The translations under genes and the position numbers were made by a program. Below, piece by piece: positions 10,575-18,161 of a stretch of 33,735 nucleotides of DNA (position 1 is its first letter; the number at the start of each line of letters is the position of its first letter). The notes under the pieces are model-generated. The model worked only from the letters and a program-made list of their open reading frames with translations, was not told the DNA's origin and ran no database searches. Source of the DNA: a virus; the IMG/VR virus record IMGVR_UViG_3300020283_000014, positions 1 to 33,735 of that record; one strand, 5' to 3'.

Positions 10575-13500
10575 CTATTTATAGCTTCGACCATAATCGC
10601 CGTAATCGACTTTGTATAACGCGGGCGGGGCTTTGACCACACCACCTTTTTTATAGCCTGTAAACCCTTTAAAATCACCCTTAGCAATAAGCTCACGCAA
10701 CGGCTCTAAATCAATTGTTGCCATTGCAGAAGGTATATTAGTAATCATTTCAGGAACAGAACTAGGTTTAGTAATAGACAAATCCAACACTGGCAAATCA
10801 TACTGCGCAGCGATGTCGCGCAACTCTTGAGTAGCTATATCATACGTGCCACCTGCAGTAGTTTGCGAACCAGTATTAAAATCTCGTTGCGTCTGATCGT
10901 TCGGCACTGCTACATAGCGGTCGCCCTTCTTCAAAGCATCAATGATGGTACTAAGCACACCCTTACGCACATAAGATTCAGTAAAAGGCTGATTAATTAC
11001 TGGCGTCATGCCTCCTTTATATTGTTGGTAGCCCTTCGGCGGTTCTCTTTTAAGCGCTGGATCTTGTAACGCCTCTTCAATGTTCTCTAACTTTGGAAAA
11101 AGTTTCGCAACTTGCGGGCGATCTTTAACTAACCTTTGTGCCTCGTCTTTGTATGCTTCAGCAATCTTCTTTTTAGTTTGTAATTTATTATGCGTACGTG
11201 TCGCTAACTGTTCATTTAGTTGGTCCATCGTCCCAAGTTGTGCTTGCAACTCACGTGGCACGACAAAATCAAAAGCCGTGCTAAAGTTTTCTAATTTTGA
11301 CATTCGCGATTGTACTCCTGGATCAGCTAAAAAAGCCTCTACTTCTGCTTCGGTTTTAATCCCACTAATGTCCACATCACGTCCCATTTGCGTAGCTAAC
11401 TCTTTAATTCTAGCCCCCGCCGAACCTTTTTGATTATTGTCTTTGTTGACTTCCTGAGCAATAAACCTTATGTGATCGGCAAAATTTTCTTTTTCAATAT
11501 CATGCAACATTTCTTCTTTTAGTGTTACTTCTTCACCTGTAAATTGAGTGCCAGGAATTAGCATGCCGCCTAAATACGAAGGAATATTTGGGCGTCTCGT
11601 TGCTGTTGGGCCTAAAGTAGTGTGCGGTGCTGTAGGGTCTTTGCTAAAACGTGCTTGTAGAACATCTACCACTAGCGTCACATTTTTCGGTGGCAGGTAA
11701 TCTCGGTTCGAAACAACTTTTCTTAAGACTTCCAACTCTTCTCCTGCCCTAAATAGTTGCGAATCTAAGTCTTGATAATCTGGTAAATTTTCTCCTTCAT
11801 CTATCTTGTATTCTTTTCTATCTAATTTGTCTTCTAATTTAGCTACTTTTTTCTCTGCATTTATAAGACTTTGTCTAACCGAACCATCATAAAAACGTTT
11901 TGGTAGCTCGGTATCATGCGCCAAAATAGCAAAATTAATCATAGGATTATATTCACCTTTAATTCTTTTACTCGCATCTGTGTAACCTCCAGCGGAATCT
12001 TGTCTAATACCTTTTAAGTCTTCGTATTCACCATATAGACCATCATCTTCGCCCCTTAGCTCAGGTGGGTATAAGTCTTTTACCCTAACTAGATTACTGT
12101 AACGATTAGTAATTAAACTTAACTTCTCTGTTTTGTCTTTATATTCTTCGTAACGTGGTGTTTGTTTATCTATGAAACGTTTAGTAAAAGCACTTTCTTC
12201 AGGGTCCCTTGTTTGTTGTACATAGTCATTTTGTATCTCATGAATAATTCTTACGTTAGGCACGCTTTGACCAGCTTCGTTGTATAAAGTGCCGCTTGCC
12301 CCACGCACCCAAAATAAAGGTGCACCATATTTACTACGAAAGTGACTTATTGAATTAGCGTAAGTGGAATTAGCAATGTCACTGAGTATGTCCTCTTGTT
12401 CAAATCGATCAGCCATTACTCCTGCGTCTTCTATACTTTTTTGAACACCTTTTATTTTTTCTTCTTGTTTAGGGTTTAGTCTAGGTAAGTAAGTGTGGTT
12501 TAATTCAAAATCTTTGCTTTTAGCGTCGTGGTTTAAACCTATGCCACTATACGCTCTAGGCACAGACTCGACTACTATGCCAGCCATGTAGCCTTCCATA
12601 AAGCTATCTATTTCAGACACAGAAATTTTTTCTTCGCCTTTTAATTTTAAAAATTTATCCAACTCAGAGTCTTCCATTTCTTGTTGAGCTAATTTATCTT
12701 CTTTAGCATTACCAGTAGTAAGCTCGTTGTAGTAATTGATAGCTTTATCTTCTGCAGGCATATTTTTAATAGCTTTACGCACCACACTGACACTAGCAAA
12801 GTTAGGATCAATTTGTAGATCCGCCAGTAAATCACCTCCGCCTAAAGTTTCTATGTTGTCTTCTAAACGTAGAGCTTCTTTGTCAGCTAACAAAACAGAT
12901 GTTGTATTGCGTGTTGCATCGCGTGGAGTGTAATTTAATTTTCTATAATCTGGGTTTAAAAATCTTTTGTCAGCTTTGACAAACTTTAACTCACCTTCTA
13001 ATCTTGTTTGTTTGGCTAGTAGCGCGCTTTCTATTTCGTCTTCTATTAGTGCATTTATATAATTATCTACGTTTACAAAACTTCCATCTTCATGACGAAC
13101 TCCTTCTGAACTTATAACGTTTTCAATTTCACCTCGGTGGTCACCTAAATACATTCGAAAGTTTTCTCTAACCTCAGCTATTTCATTGGGAGTTAAATCT
13201 TCAACATCAAACTCTTCATCTGGTGAAAAACGATTTCTTAAATTTTCTATGTATGCTTCTATTTTTCCTGGTTCACCAACGTACGCATCAAAACTTTTCA
13301 TAAACTTATCATCGTATGTGTCTTGCAAGTTTAATTTAGTAAAGTCAGCAAGCTCTTTTAAATTCATATCTGGCGAGTTCCCATATCGTTCTAAGTTTTT
13401 AGTTAAAGTTTCTATAACATCAGCGTATGGATAAACATTAAGACCAGAGTCATAAGACAAAAATTCTTCTTCTAAACGAGGCACAGAACGTCCTTCTATA

Positions 13501-14426
13501 AATGTTTTTCTATCACCTTCCAATGATTTATCTTGAGCGTTAGCAAAAACGTCTCGAATACTCATGGTGCTGTAATCAGTTGGCGGTGGTGGTAGTATGA
13601 TTGGTCCTTCGTCCGTGGTCGGTTGTTCCGCTACCACTGGCTCTTCTACGCTTGGTTCTTCGGCTACTGGTGCAGGTAACAATGGTGTTTCGCCAACTTC
13701 TTCTGCTTCTATTTCTTGTCTAGTACTAGCATAAATACTGCTCGGCGTTTGTGCTACGCCACCAACTGCACCACCAATCAAACCTTCTCCAACGGCAGCT
13801 TTTGGATCTATTTGTAAACCTGCGTCAGTTAAAAGTGTGCTACCTATTTGTTCGCCCAAACCTTGTAAACCTTCGGTAACACCTTCACGTAAGGCAGAGC
13901 CATAGACCGTGCTATTTAATTTACCAATGCCATAAACGCCAAAAGCGTTTAACAAACCACTACCCAATGCGGTGCCACCAGCACCCGACCAATCTTCCCA
14001 GTTTGGTTCGTCGCGTCCATTGGCTTTGGCTCGAGCTAAGGCAACCGGACCAGCGATCTGTGCTGCTTCAAATAAAGTTGGTCCTAACACAGCACCGGTA
14101 ACTGCACCAATTGGGCCACCCACCGCAGCGCCGGCAGCACCACCGGCAATACGAGTGGCAATCGAGCCAGCCAGTTGTCCGGCTTGCTCTACCACAGCTC
14201 TAGGTAAAAACCCTACATCAAAACCAAAACCATTTCTGTTTAAAAAACCTTCGGTGGCTGATTCATAATTTTCTGGTGCTTCGGTTAAATCTTTTAAATA
14301 TTTACCGGCATCTTCAAAACCCATGGCATCTAAAGTTGTGCCAATATTGTCTAACGGCTGGTCTAGTGCATAAAGAAACGCACTAGCGAGAGAAGTATTT
14401 TTTTCCTGTTCTTCTGGTGTAGCCAT
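10575..14426 (-). CDS. Giant polyvalent-type protein (1283 aa), probable virion/ejected protein
   Basis: Residues about 85-118 are a Gly/Ala-rich hydrophobic zipper (RIAGGAAGAAVGGPIGAV and so on), with a second such region to about 225; an acidic Pro-rich linker reaches about 310. The middle and C-terminal parts carry features I recognise from large polyvalent-protein domains. These are an AIKNMP...ELDKFLK helical block (about 545-625), SHFR...WVRG...IHEIQNDYVQQ (about 700-735, like the EIQSDWxQ motif) and GDRYVAVPNDQTQRD (about 1165-1180). Polyvalent proteins are injected with the genome and act on host defences or DNA. The Gly zippers would suit membrane passage. It lies downstream of the SNF2 helicase on the same strand, away from the main structural block. 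No catalytic residues can be named. Confidence 0.65.
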   Translation of the reverse strand: MATPEEQEKNTSLASAFLYALDQPLDNIGTTLDAMGFEDAGKYLKDLTEAPENYESATEGFLNRNGFGFDVGFLPRAVVEQAGQLAGSIATRIAGGAAGAAVGGPIGAVTGAVLGPTLFEAAQIAGPVALARAKANGRDEPNWEDWSGAGGTALGSGLLNAFGVYGIGKLNSTVYGSALREGVTEGLQGLGEQIGSTLLTDAGLQIDPKAAVGEGLIGGAVGGVAQTPSSIYASTRQEIEAEEVGETPLLPAPVAEEPSVEEPVVAEQPTTDEGPIILPPPPTDYSTMSIRDVFANAQDKSLEGDRKTFIEGRSVPRLEEEFLSYDSGLNVYPYADVIETLTKNLERYGNSPDMNLKELADFTKLNLQDTYDDKFMKSFDAYVGEPGKIEAYIENLRNRFSPDEEFDVEDLTPNEIAEVRENFRMYLGDHRGEIENVISSEGVRHEDGSFVNVDNYINALIEDEIESALLAKQTRLEGELKFVKADKRFLNPDYRKLNYTPRDATRNTTSVLLADKEALRLEDNIETLGGGDLLADLQIDPNFASVSVVRKAIKNMPAEDKAINYYNELTTGNAKEDKLAQQEMEDSELDKFLKLKGEEKISVSEIDSFMEGYMAGIVVESVPRAYSGIGLNHDAKSKDFELNHTYLPRLNPKQEEKIKGVQKSIEDAGVMADRFEQEDILSDIANSTYANSISHFRSKYGAPLFWVRGASGTLYNEAGQSVPNVRIIHEIQNDYVQQTRDPEESAFTKRFIDKQTPRYEEYKDKTEKLSLITNRYSNLVRVKDLYPPELRGEDDGLYGEYEDLKGIRQDSAGGYTDASKRIKGEYNPMINFAILAHDTELPKRFYDGSVRQSLINAEKKVAKLEDKLDRKEYKIDEGENLPDYQDLDSQLFRAGEELEVLRKVVSNRDYLPPKNVTLVVDVLQARFSKDPTAPHTTLGPTATRRPNIPSYLGGMLIPGTQFTGEEVTLKEEMLHDIEKENFADHIRFIAQEVNKDNNQKGSAGARIKELATQMGRDVDISGIKTEAEVEAFLADPGVQSRMSKLENFSTAFDFVVPRELQAQLGTMDQLNEQLATRTHNKLQTKKKIAEAYKDEAQRLVKDRPQVAKLFPKLENIEEALQDPALKREPPKGYQQYKGGMTPVINQPFTESYVRKGVLSTIIDALKKGDRYVAVPNDQTQRDFNTGSQTTAGGTYDIATQELRDIAAQYDLPVLDLSITKPSSVPEMITNIPSAMATIDLEPLRELIAKGDFKGFTGYKKGGVVKAPPALYKVDYGDYGRSYK

Positions 14427-14428
14427 AA

Positions 14429-14704
14429 CTAATGTCTAGTTTCGTCTTCGTCAACAAATACGCCATCAGTTTGAGCCAGCATGTAACACAGCATAGTAAT
14501 TACTATGTCTTTGTCTAAATCTTTACGACCCACTAACGTAGCAATTTGAATCATGCTGGCGGTAATTAAATCCCAGGTGTCACTTTTTTCTAACAAAGCT
14601 CTTTCTAAAACTGGATTAAGCTCTTCCAAAACTTTTGCAATACCTTCGTTCATGGCAAAGTCTTCTTTTAAGTTAACAAATAGTTTCATATTTTGATTAT
14701 ACAT
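14429..14704 (-). CDS. Hypothetical protein (91 aa)
   Basis: A small acidic helical protein lies between the SNF2 helicase and the giant protein. The ATG at 14702-14704 directly follows the helicase stop; MKLF (14689) or MNEG (about 14653) are later options. The core (EGIAKVLEELNPVLERALLEKSDTWDLITASMIQIATLVGRKDL, then DIVITMLCYMLAQTDGV) is alpha-helical. I recognise no family. It may be a partner of either neighbour, given tight spacing on both sides (1 and 2 bases). Confidence 0.7.
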   Translation of the reverse strand: MYNQNMKLFVNLKEDFAMNEGIAKVLEELNPVLERALLEKSDTWDLITASMIQIATLVGRKDLDKDIVITMLCYMLAQTDGVFVDEDETRH

Positions 14705-16153
14705 CTAATCAAACCATTGGCGAACTTCTCCTAATACTTCATTACTAATTTTAACTTTGTTTAATAAGGTCTTTAAAATCTTTTCATCGACTGTATCTTT
14801 GGCTACTAAGTCTATATAAGTGCATTTGTCGTTCTGCCCGATACGGTGAATACGATCTTCAGACTGAATTCGAAGCTCTAAGTCATAGCTGTTTGAGTAA
14901 TATATTATAACGTTTGCTTCTGTTAACGTGATTCCTCTACCACCTGTTTGCGGATTTGAGATAAAATACTTTAACTCGTTATCTGGGTCTTGAAAGCGAG
15001 TGATTATATTTTGACGTTCATTTTGAGGGGTATCGCCGTAATATGTGGCCACCGAATTTTTTCCATATTTTTCTCGGAGCATTTCTGCTAACCTCTCTAT
15101 GTCTGTACGGAACACAGCAAATAACACAACCTTACCATCCGTCTCTGCCAGCACATCCAATACCGCAGGTAGTCTGTTGTTCTCTAAGTAAATAGTTTCG
15201 CCTGCCTCGTTACGCAAACTGCCAGCTACTACTTGTTGCAAGCGCATCAATTGAGTTAAGACGTTCATGGTCGAGAAAGTTTCGTCCTCCAGGATCATCA
15301 CTGCTTCTTGTTTCATTTGTTCGTAAGCTACCTTTTGTTCTTTGGTAAGTTCAACATAACGTTTTGTATAAGTCTTAGCTGGCAAATCTAAACATTCAGC
15401 TTTGGTGTAACGAATTGAAAAATGTTTAATTGCTTCTTGTAGCTCATCTAAGCGTTGAAATCCAACAATCTGATCGAAACCTCGAGCGCCCATTTGTTGA
15501 CGCTTCATGATTGCATAACGCGCTCTAAAGGCATAATAACTGCTATAGCCCAAAAGGTTTGGGTGTAAGAAATAACATTGTGAGTATAAATCCAAGGGTG
15601 CTTTAGTAATCGGAAACCCAGTCAAGATACGACGATAGTTTGCCAGCGGTGCCAAGGCGGTAAGATTCTTTGTGCGTTTGGCTTTTGGATTCTTAATAGT
15701 AGTTGATTCATCTACTGCAAGCATGCAGTCGTGAGTATTTAAAAACTCTTCAACAAATTTACAACCTTTAACTGTAGCAAAAGCTTCGACGTTAACTAAA
15801 AAAATGTTTAAGGTTCCAGTGCTGTCTTCGTTGACCATTTTGCGGTAGTCCCTGATCCAACGTTGCGTGTGGTTTGTCTGCCAAACTAATACTTCTCGAG
15901 CTATGTCATCTGGCAAATGACGTTCTATTTCATTAATGGACCAGTTATCCAACACTCCTTTGGGTGCGACAATAACCGCGCCAGATATTTTTTTAGCTTT
16001 AAATAAAATGCCAATGTTGTCGATTAAAATTTTAGATTTACCCAGCCCCATTTCTAAAAATAAAGCATAGTTATCTTTGTCATAACTCTGTTCTAAAGTT
16101 TTGTATTGATGATCGTAGGGTTTTGTTTTAAACTGATATGTCTCAAGCTTCAT
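14705..16153 (-). CDS. SNF2-family DEAD/DEAH-box helicase/translocase
   Basis: This is an ATP-driven dsDNA translocase of superfamily 2. It has the Q-like DHQ (14-16), Walker A EMGLGKSK (34-41), motif II as DEST (148-151), motif III LTGFPITK (177-184), motif V GGRGITL (404-410) and motif VI QSEDRIHRIGQ (430-440), which is the SNF2 form. At 482 residues it is a minimal SNF2 core, as in many phages. It has no fused nuclease or methylase. It may remodel replication or recombination intermediates or strip host proteins. It is first in the leftward operon, divergent from the replication block, with AAAGGA before its ATG. Confidence 0.93.
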   Translation of the reverse strand: MKLETYQFKTKPYDHQYKTLEQSYDKDNYALFLEMGLGKSKILIDNIGILFKAKKISGAVIVAPKGVLDNWSINEIERHLPDDIAREVLVWQTNHTQRWIRDYRKMVNEDSTGTLNIFLVNVEAFATVKGCKFVEEFLNTHDCMLAVDESTTIKNPKAKRTKNLTALAPLANYRRILTGFPITKAPLDLYSQCYFLHPNLLGYSSYYAFRARYAIMKRQQMGARGFDQIVGFQRLDELQEAIKHFSIRYTKAECLDLPAKTYTKRYVELTKEQKVAYEQMKQEAVMILEDETFSTMNVLTQLMRLQQVVAGSLRNEAGETIYLENNRLPAVLDVLAETDGKVVLFAVFRTDIERLAEMLREKYGKNSVATYYGDTPQNERQNIITRFQDPDNELKYFISNPQTGGRGITLTEANVIIYYSNSYDLELRIQSEDRIHRIGQNDKCTYIDLVAKDTVDEKILKTLLNKVKISNEVLGEVRQWFD

Positions 16154-16194
16154 AAGATTCGTCCTTTATTATTCGTTATTTTTTAAAATATTTC

Positions 16195-16225
16195 TTGCAA
16201 TGTGCATTAAGCATAGTATAAGATA
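16195..16225 (+). promoter_or_regulatory. Promoter of the replication block (TTGCAA-16-TATAAG)
   Basis: TTGCAA (16195-16200) and TATAAG (16217-16222) are 16 bp apart; TATAAGATA extends to 16225. The expected start of transcription is about 6 bases before the ATG at 16235, and no ribosome-binding site is visible, so the first message could be almost leaderless. The leftward promoter of the SNF2 gene must share this 81-bp divergent region. Confidence 0.6.
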
Positions 16226-16234
16226 CGATTAGTA

Positions 16235-16579
16235 ATGAGTAAAGCAGTAGAAGTAAAAATATTTCAAACCGATTTTGGTTACAGCCTAAGTTTAGATGGT
16301 GCGGTTCCACGCGACAGACTTGGTTACGAAATAAGTTTTACTTCTTTGAACGAAACTTTGTGTTATTTATTCTACGATTTTGGTCGAACTTCAGCTTTTA
16401 AAATAGTTGCTTGCGAAGGCGACGATACTTTAGAAAAGATTATTGATTTTGAAATGGATCACGAGTTAGAGCATGAGGTAGTTAAAGATTGGTCCTGTAT
16501 ACCCACTCCAGATGAGATAAAAGGTAAGGCTAAAAAAACCGACAATGTTTTAATTTTTAAACCTAAAGATGAAAAGTGA
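16235..16579 (+). CDS. Hypothetical protein (114 aa), first gene of the replication block
   Basis: This mixed alpha/beta protein opens with VEVKIFQTDFGYSLSLDGAVPRDRLGYEISF and contains a short acidic HELEHE segment (His/Glu-rich, about residues 75-85) that might bind metal. No family is recognised. It follows a promoter at very short distance without a ribosome-binding site, so it may be read from a leaderless message. The stop overlaps a GTG start of the next small gene (GTGA). Confidence 0.7.
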   Translation: MSKAVEVKIFQTDFGYSLSLDGAVPRDRLGYEISFTSLNETLCYLFYDFGRTSAFKIVACEGDDTLEKIIDFEMDHELEHEVVKDWSCIPTPDEIKGKAKKTDNVLIFKPKDEK

Positions 16580-16686
16580 ACATAAAAGAACACCAAGCTA
16601 TGATGAGGAGAATAAAAGCGGAGTTAGATGCTCAAGAAAAACAAAAGAAATTAAAGAAAACTAAAAAGAAAAAAGAGGAGAAGTAA
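16576..16686 (+). CDS. Very basic small peptide (36 aa), GTG start
   Basis: The GTG at 16576 overlaps the previous stop (GTGA), with AAAGATGAAAA upstream; an ATG at 16600 would give a shorter form. The peptide is a single Lys-rich helix (MRRIKAELDAQEKQKKLKKTKKKKEEK). Its stop abuts the next start, and its last codons GAGGAGAAG form that gene's ribosome-binding site. It could be a real nucleic-acid-binding peptide, or a translated leader that couples the genes on both sides. Confidence 0.5.
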   Translation: MNIKEHQAMMRRIKAELDAQEKQKKLKKTKKKKEEK

Positions 16687-17256
16687 ATGTCAATTGAAAT
16701 ATTATTTGAACAGGAAACTAAAAGAAAAGTAGAGTCCCTAAAAGAAACTGATTTAAAAAGTTTATCCGAACTGTGTGACAAATTATTGCGAGTACAAGGC
16801 ACGATAGGAAATGCTGAGGACCGCTTGCAAAGGTTGAAAGAAACCGAAAAGAATTTATCCGAAGAAGTTATACCCCTGCGTTTACAAGAGCTAGGCATAC
16901 AAGATATTCGTCTAAGTGATGGCTCACGTATTTCAGCAGAACCTTATTATGGCGCTCGTATCTCTAAAGAAAAATTAGATGCGGCTCACGATTGGCTGAG
17001 AGAGAACGGTCACGGCGATCTTATTAAGAACGTTGTGAGCGTGCAGTTCGGCCGTGGTGAAGATGAGCGCGCTAAAGAAGTGATAAACATTTTAATTAAG
17101 GAAGGGTTATTGCCTGACCAGAAAGAAAGTGTTCATCCTAGTTCACTCAAGGCGTTCGTACGCGAACAAGTTGAGTCGAACAATCAGGTGTTTGACCAAG
17201 CAGCCAGAGAACTTTTCTCTGTCTACGAGGGCAAGCGAACTAAAATTGTCAAATAA
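16687..17256 (+). CDS. Conserved phage replication-block protein (189 aa)
   Basis: The N-terminal half is a long charged helix (about 1-60, likely coiled coil: LSELCDKLLRVQGTIGNAEDRLQRLKETEKNLSEEVIP). It is followed by a conserved beta/alpha part: LRLQELGIQDIRLSDGSRI, WLRENGHGDLIKNVVSVQFGRGED and VHPSSLKAFVREQVE. I recall the GRGED and VHPxxLKAFVRE blocks from a widespread uncharacterised phage family found near single-stranded DNA-binding and replication genes. Direct function is unknown. Here it precedes the 259-aa protein and primase, fitting a role in replication. Confidence 0.75.
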   Translation: MSIEILFEQETKRKVESLKETDLKSLSELCDKLLRVQGTIGNAEDRLQRLKETEKNLSEEVIPLRLQELGIQDIRLSDGSRISAEPYYGARISKEKLDAAHDWLRENGHGDLIKNVVSVQFGRGEDERAKEVINILIKEGLLPDQKESVHPSSLKAFVREQVESNNQVFDQAARELFSVYEGKRTKIVK

Positions 17257-17277
17257 CAAATAAAGAGGAACGAATAT

Positions 17278-18057
17278 ATGGCAACGAAGAAAGCAAACGG
17301 TGAGAGTTTAGTCGCTCTCTTTGAAGGTGTCGAAGAAAAAGGCTTCGGCGAAGTAACAGCAGATGATCTACGGACTCCGCGTATCTCCATTGTACAGGCA
17401 CTGTCGCCCCAGCGACAAAAATCCTCGCCTGATTACAATGCTGATGCTGAGGAAGGGGATCTTTATTTTTCAGGAACCAACACAGTCTTGTCGGGCGAAG
17501 AAGGTTTATTGTTCTTACCGGTCTGGTACGAAAAAACTTTGGTGGAATGGAAACTGCGTGAAAAAGGTGGTGGTTTAGTCAAGATACATCCAGCGGATAG
17601 TGACTTACTAAATCGTTGTAGCAGAGATTCACAAAACAGATTGCTAACGCCGTCTGGTGAAACTCAGTTAACAACTACTGCCAATCACTATGGGTATGTT
17701 TTAATTGAAGATACACCGCAGAAATGCGTAATCAGTATGACTGGTTCACAATTAAAACACTCACGTTACTTTAACACCTTAATACAAGGTACGAAGATGG
17801 ATGGTGAAAAAGGCAGCTTCACCCCACCTTCATACTCGCACTGGTACACGATCAAAACTCAAACAGAGTCCAATGACCGTGGTTCTTGGTATTCGTATTC
17901 AATATCACAAGAACGTTCGCTTAATACTAAGGAGACGGACTTGTTTACCGAAGCAAAAGATTTCTCAGAATTCTGCGCAGGCGGTGGTATGAATCAACTA
18001 CCAAACAAAAGTGCTAATACAGAAGCAATAGAGGACAACTCGAAAGCACTGTATTAA
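17278..18057 (+). CDS. Conserved phage protein (259 aa), possible ssDNA-binding role
   Basis: Recognisable blocks are PRISIVQALSPQRQKSSPDYNADAEEGDLY, LLFLPVWYEKTLVEWKLREKGGGLV and HYGYVLIED, then MTGSQLKHSRYFN. I have seen this arrangement in uncharacterised phage proteins of replication blocks. The predicted beta-rich fold, an aromatic-rich middle and an acidic tail after about residue 225 resemble the layout of phage ssDNA-binding proteins such as T7 gp2.5, but no motif proves that. No other SSB candidate is in the window. GAGG precedes the ATG. Two hairpins lie between its stop and the primase. Confidence 0.6.
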   Translation: MATKKANGESLVALFEGVEEKGFGEVTADDLRTPRISIVQALSPQRQKSSPDYNADAEEGDLYFSGTNTVLSGEEGLLFLPVWYEKTLVEWKLREKGGGLVKIHPADSDLLNRCSRDSQNRLLTPSGETQLTTTANHYGYVLIEDTPQKCVISMTGSQLKHSRYFNTLIQGTKMDGEKGSFTPPSYSHWYTIKTQTESNDRGSWYSYSISQERSLNTKETDLFTEAKDFSEFCAGGGMNQLPNKSANTEAIEDNSKALY

Positions 18058-18060
18058 ATT

Positions 18061-18142
18061 TTTTACAAAGGTCTTTTTAATATTTTTTCAGCCTTTGTAA
18101 AACAACCGAGTGGTAGTCTTTTTTATGGCGGGACTACCACTC
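18061..18142 (+). promoter_or_regulatory. Tandem perfect hairpins upstream of the primase
   Basis: Stem 1 is TTTTACAAAGG (18061-18071) with CCTTTGTAAAA (18092-18102). Stem 2 is GAGTGGTAGTC (18108-18118) with GACTACCACTC (18132-18142). Both are perfect 11-bp stems, 5 bp apart. Neither is followed by a clean T-tract; T-runs lie inside the loops. They could be attenuators, processing sites or protein-binding sites that set the ratio of the 259-aa protein to the primase. Confidence 0.7.
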
Positions 18143-18161
18143 ACCTTAACAGATTAAAGTA

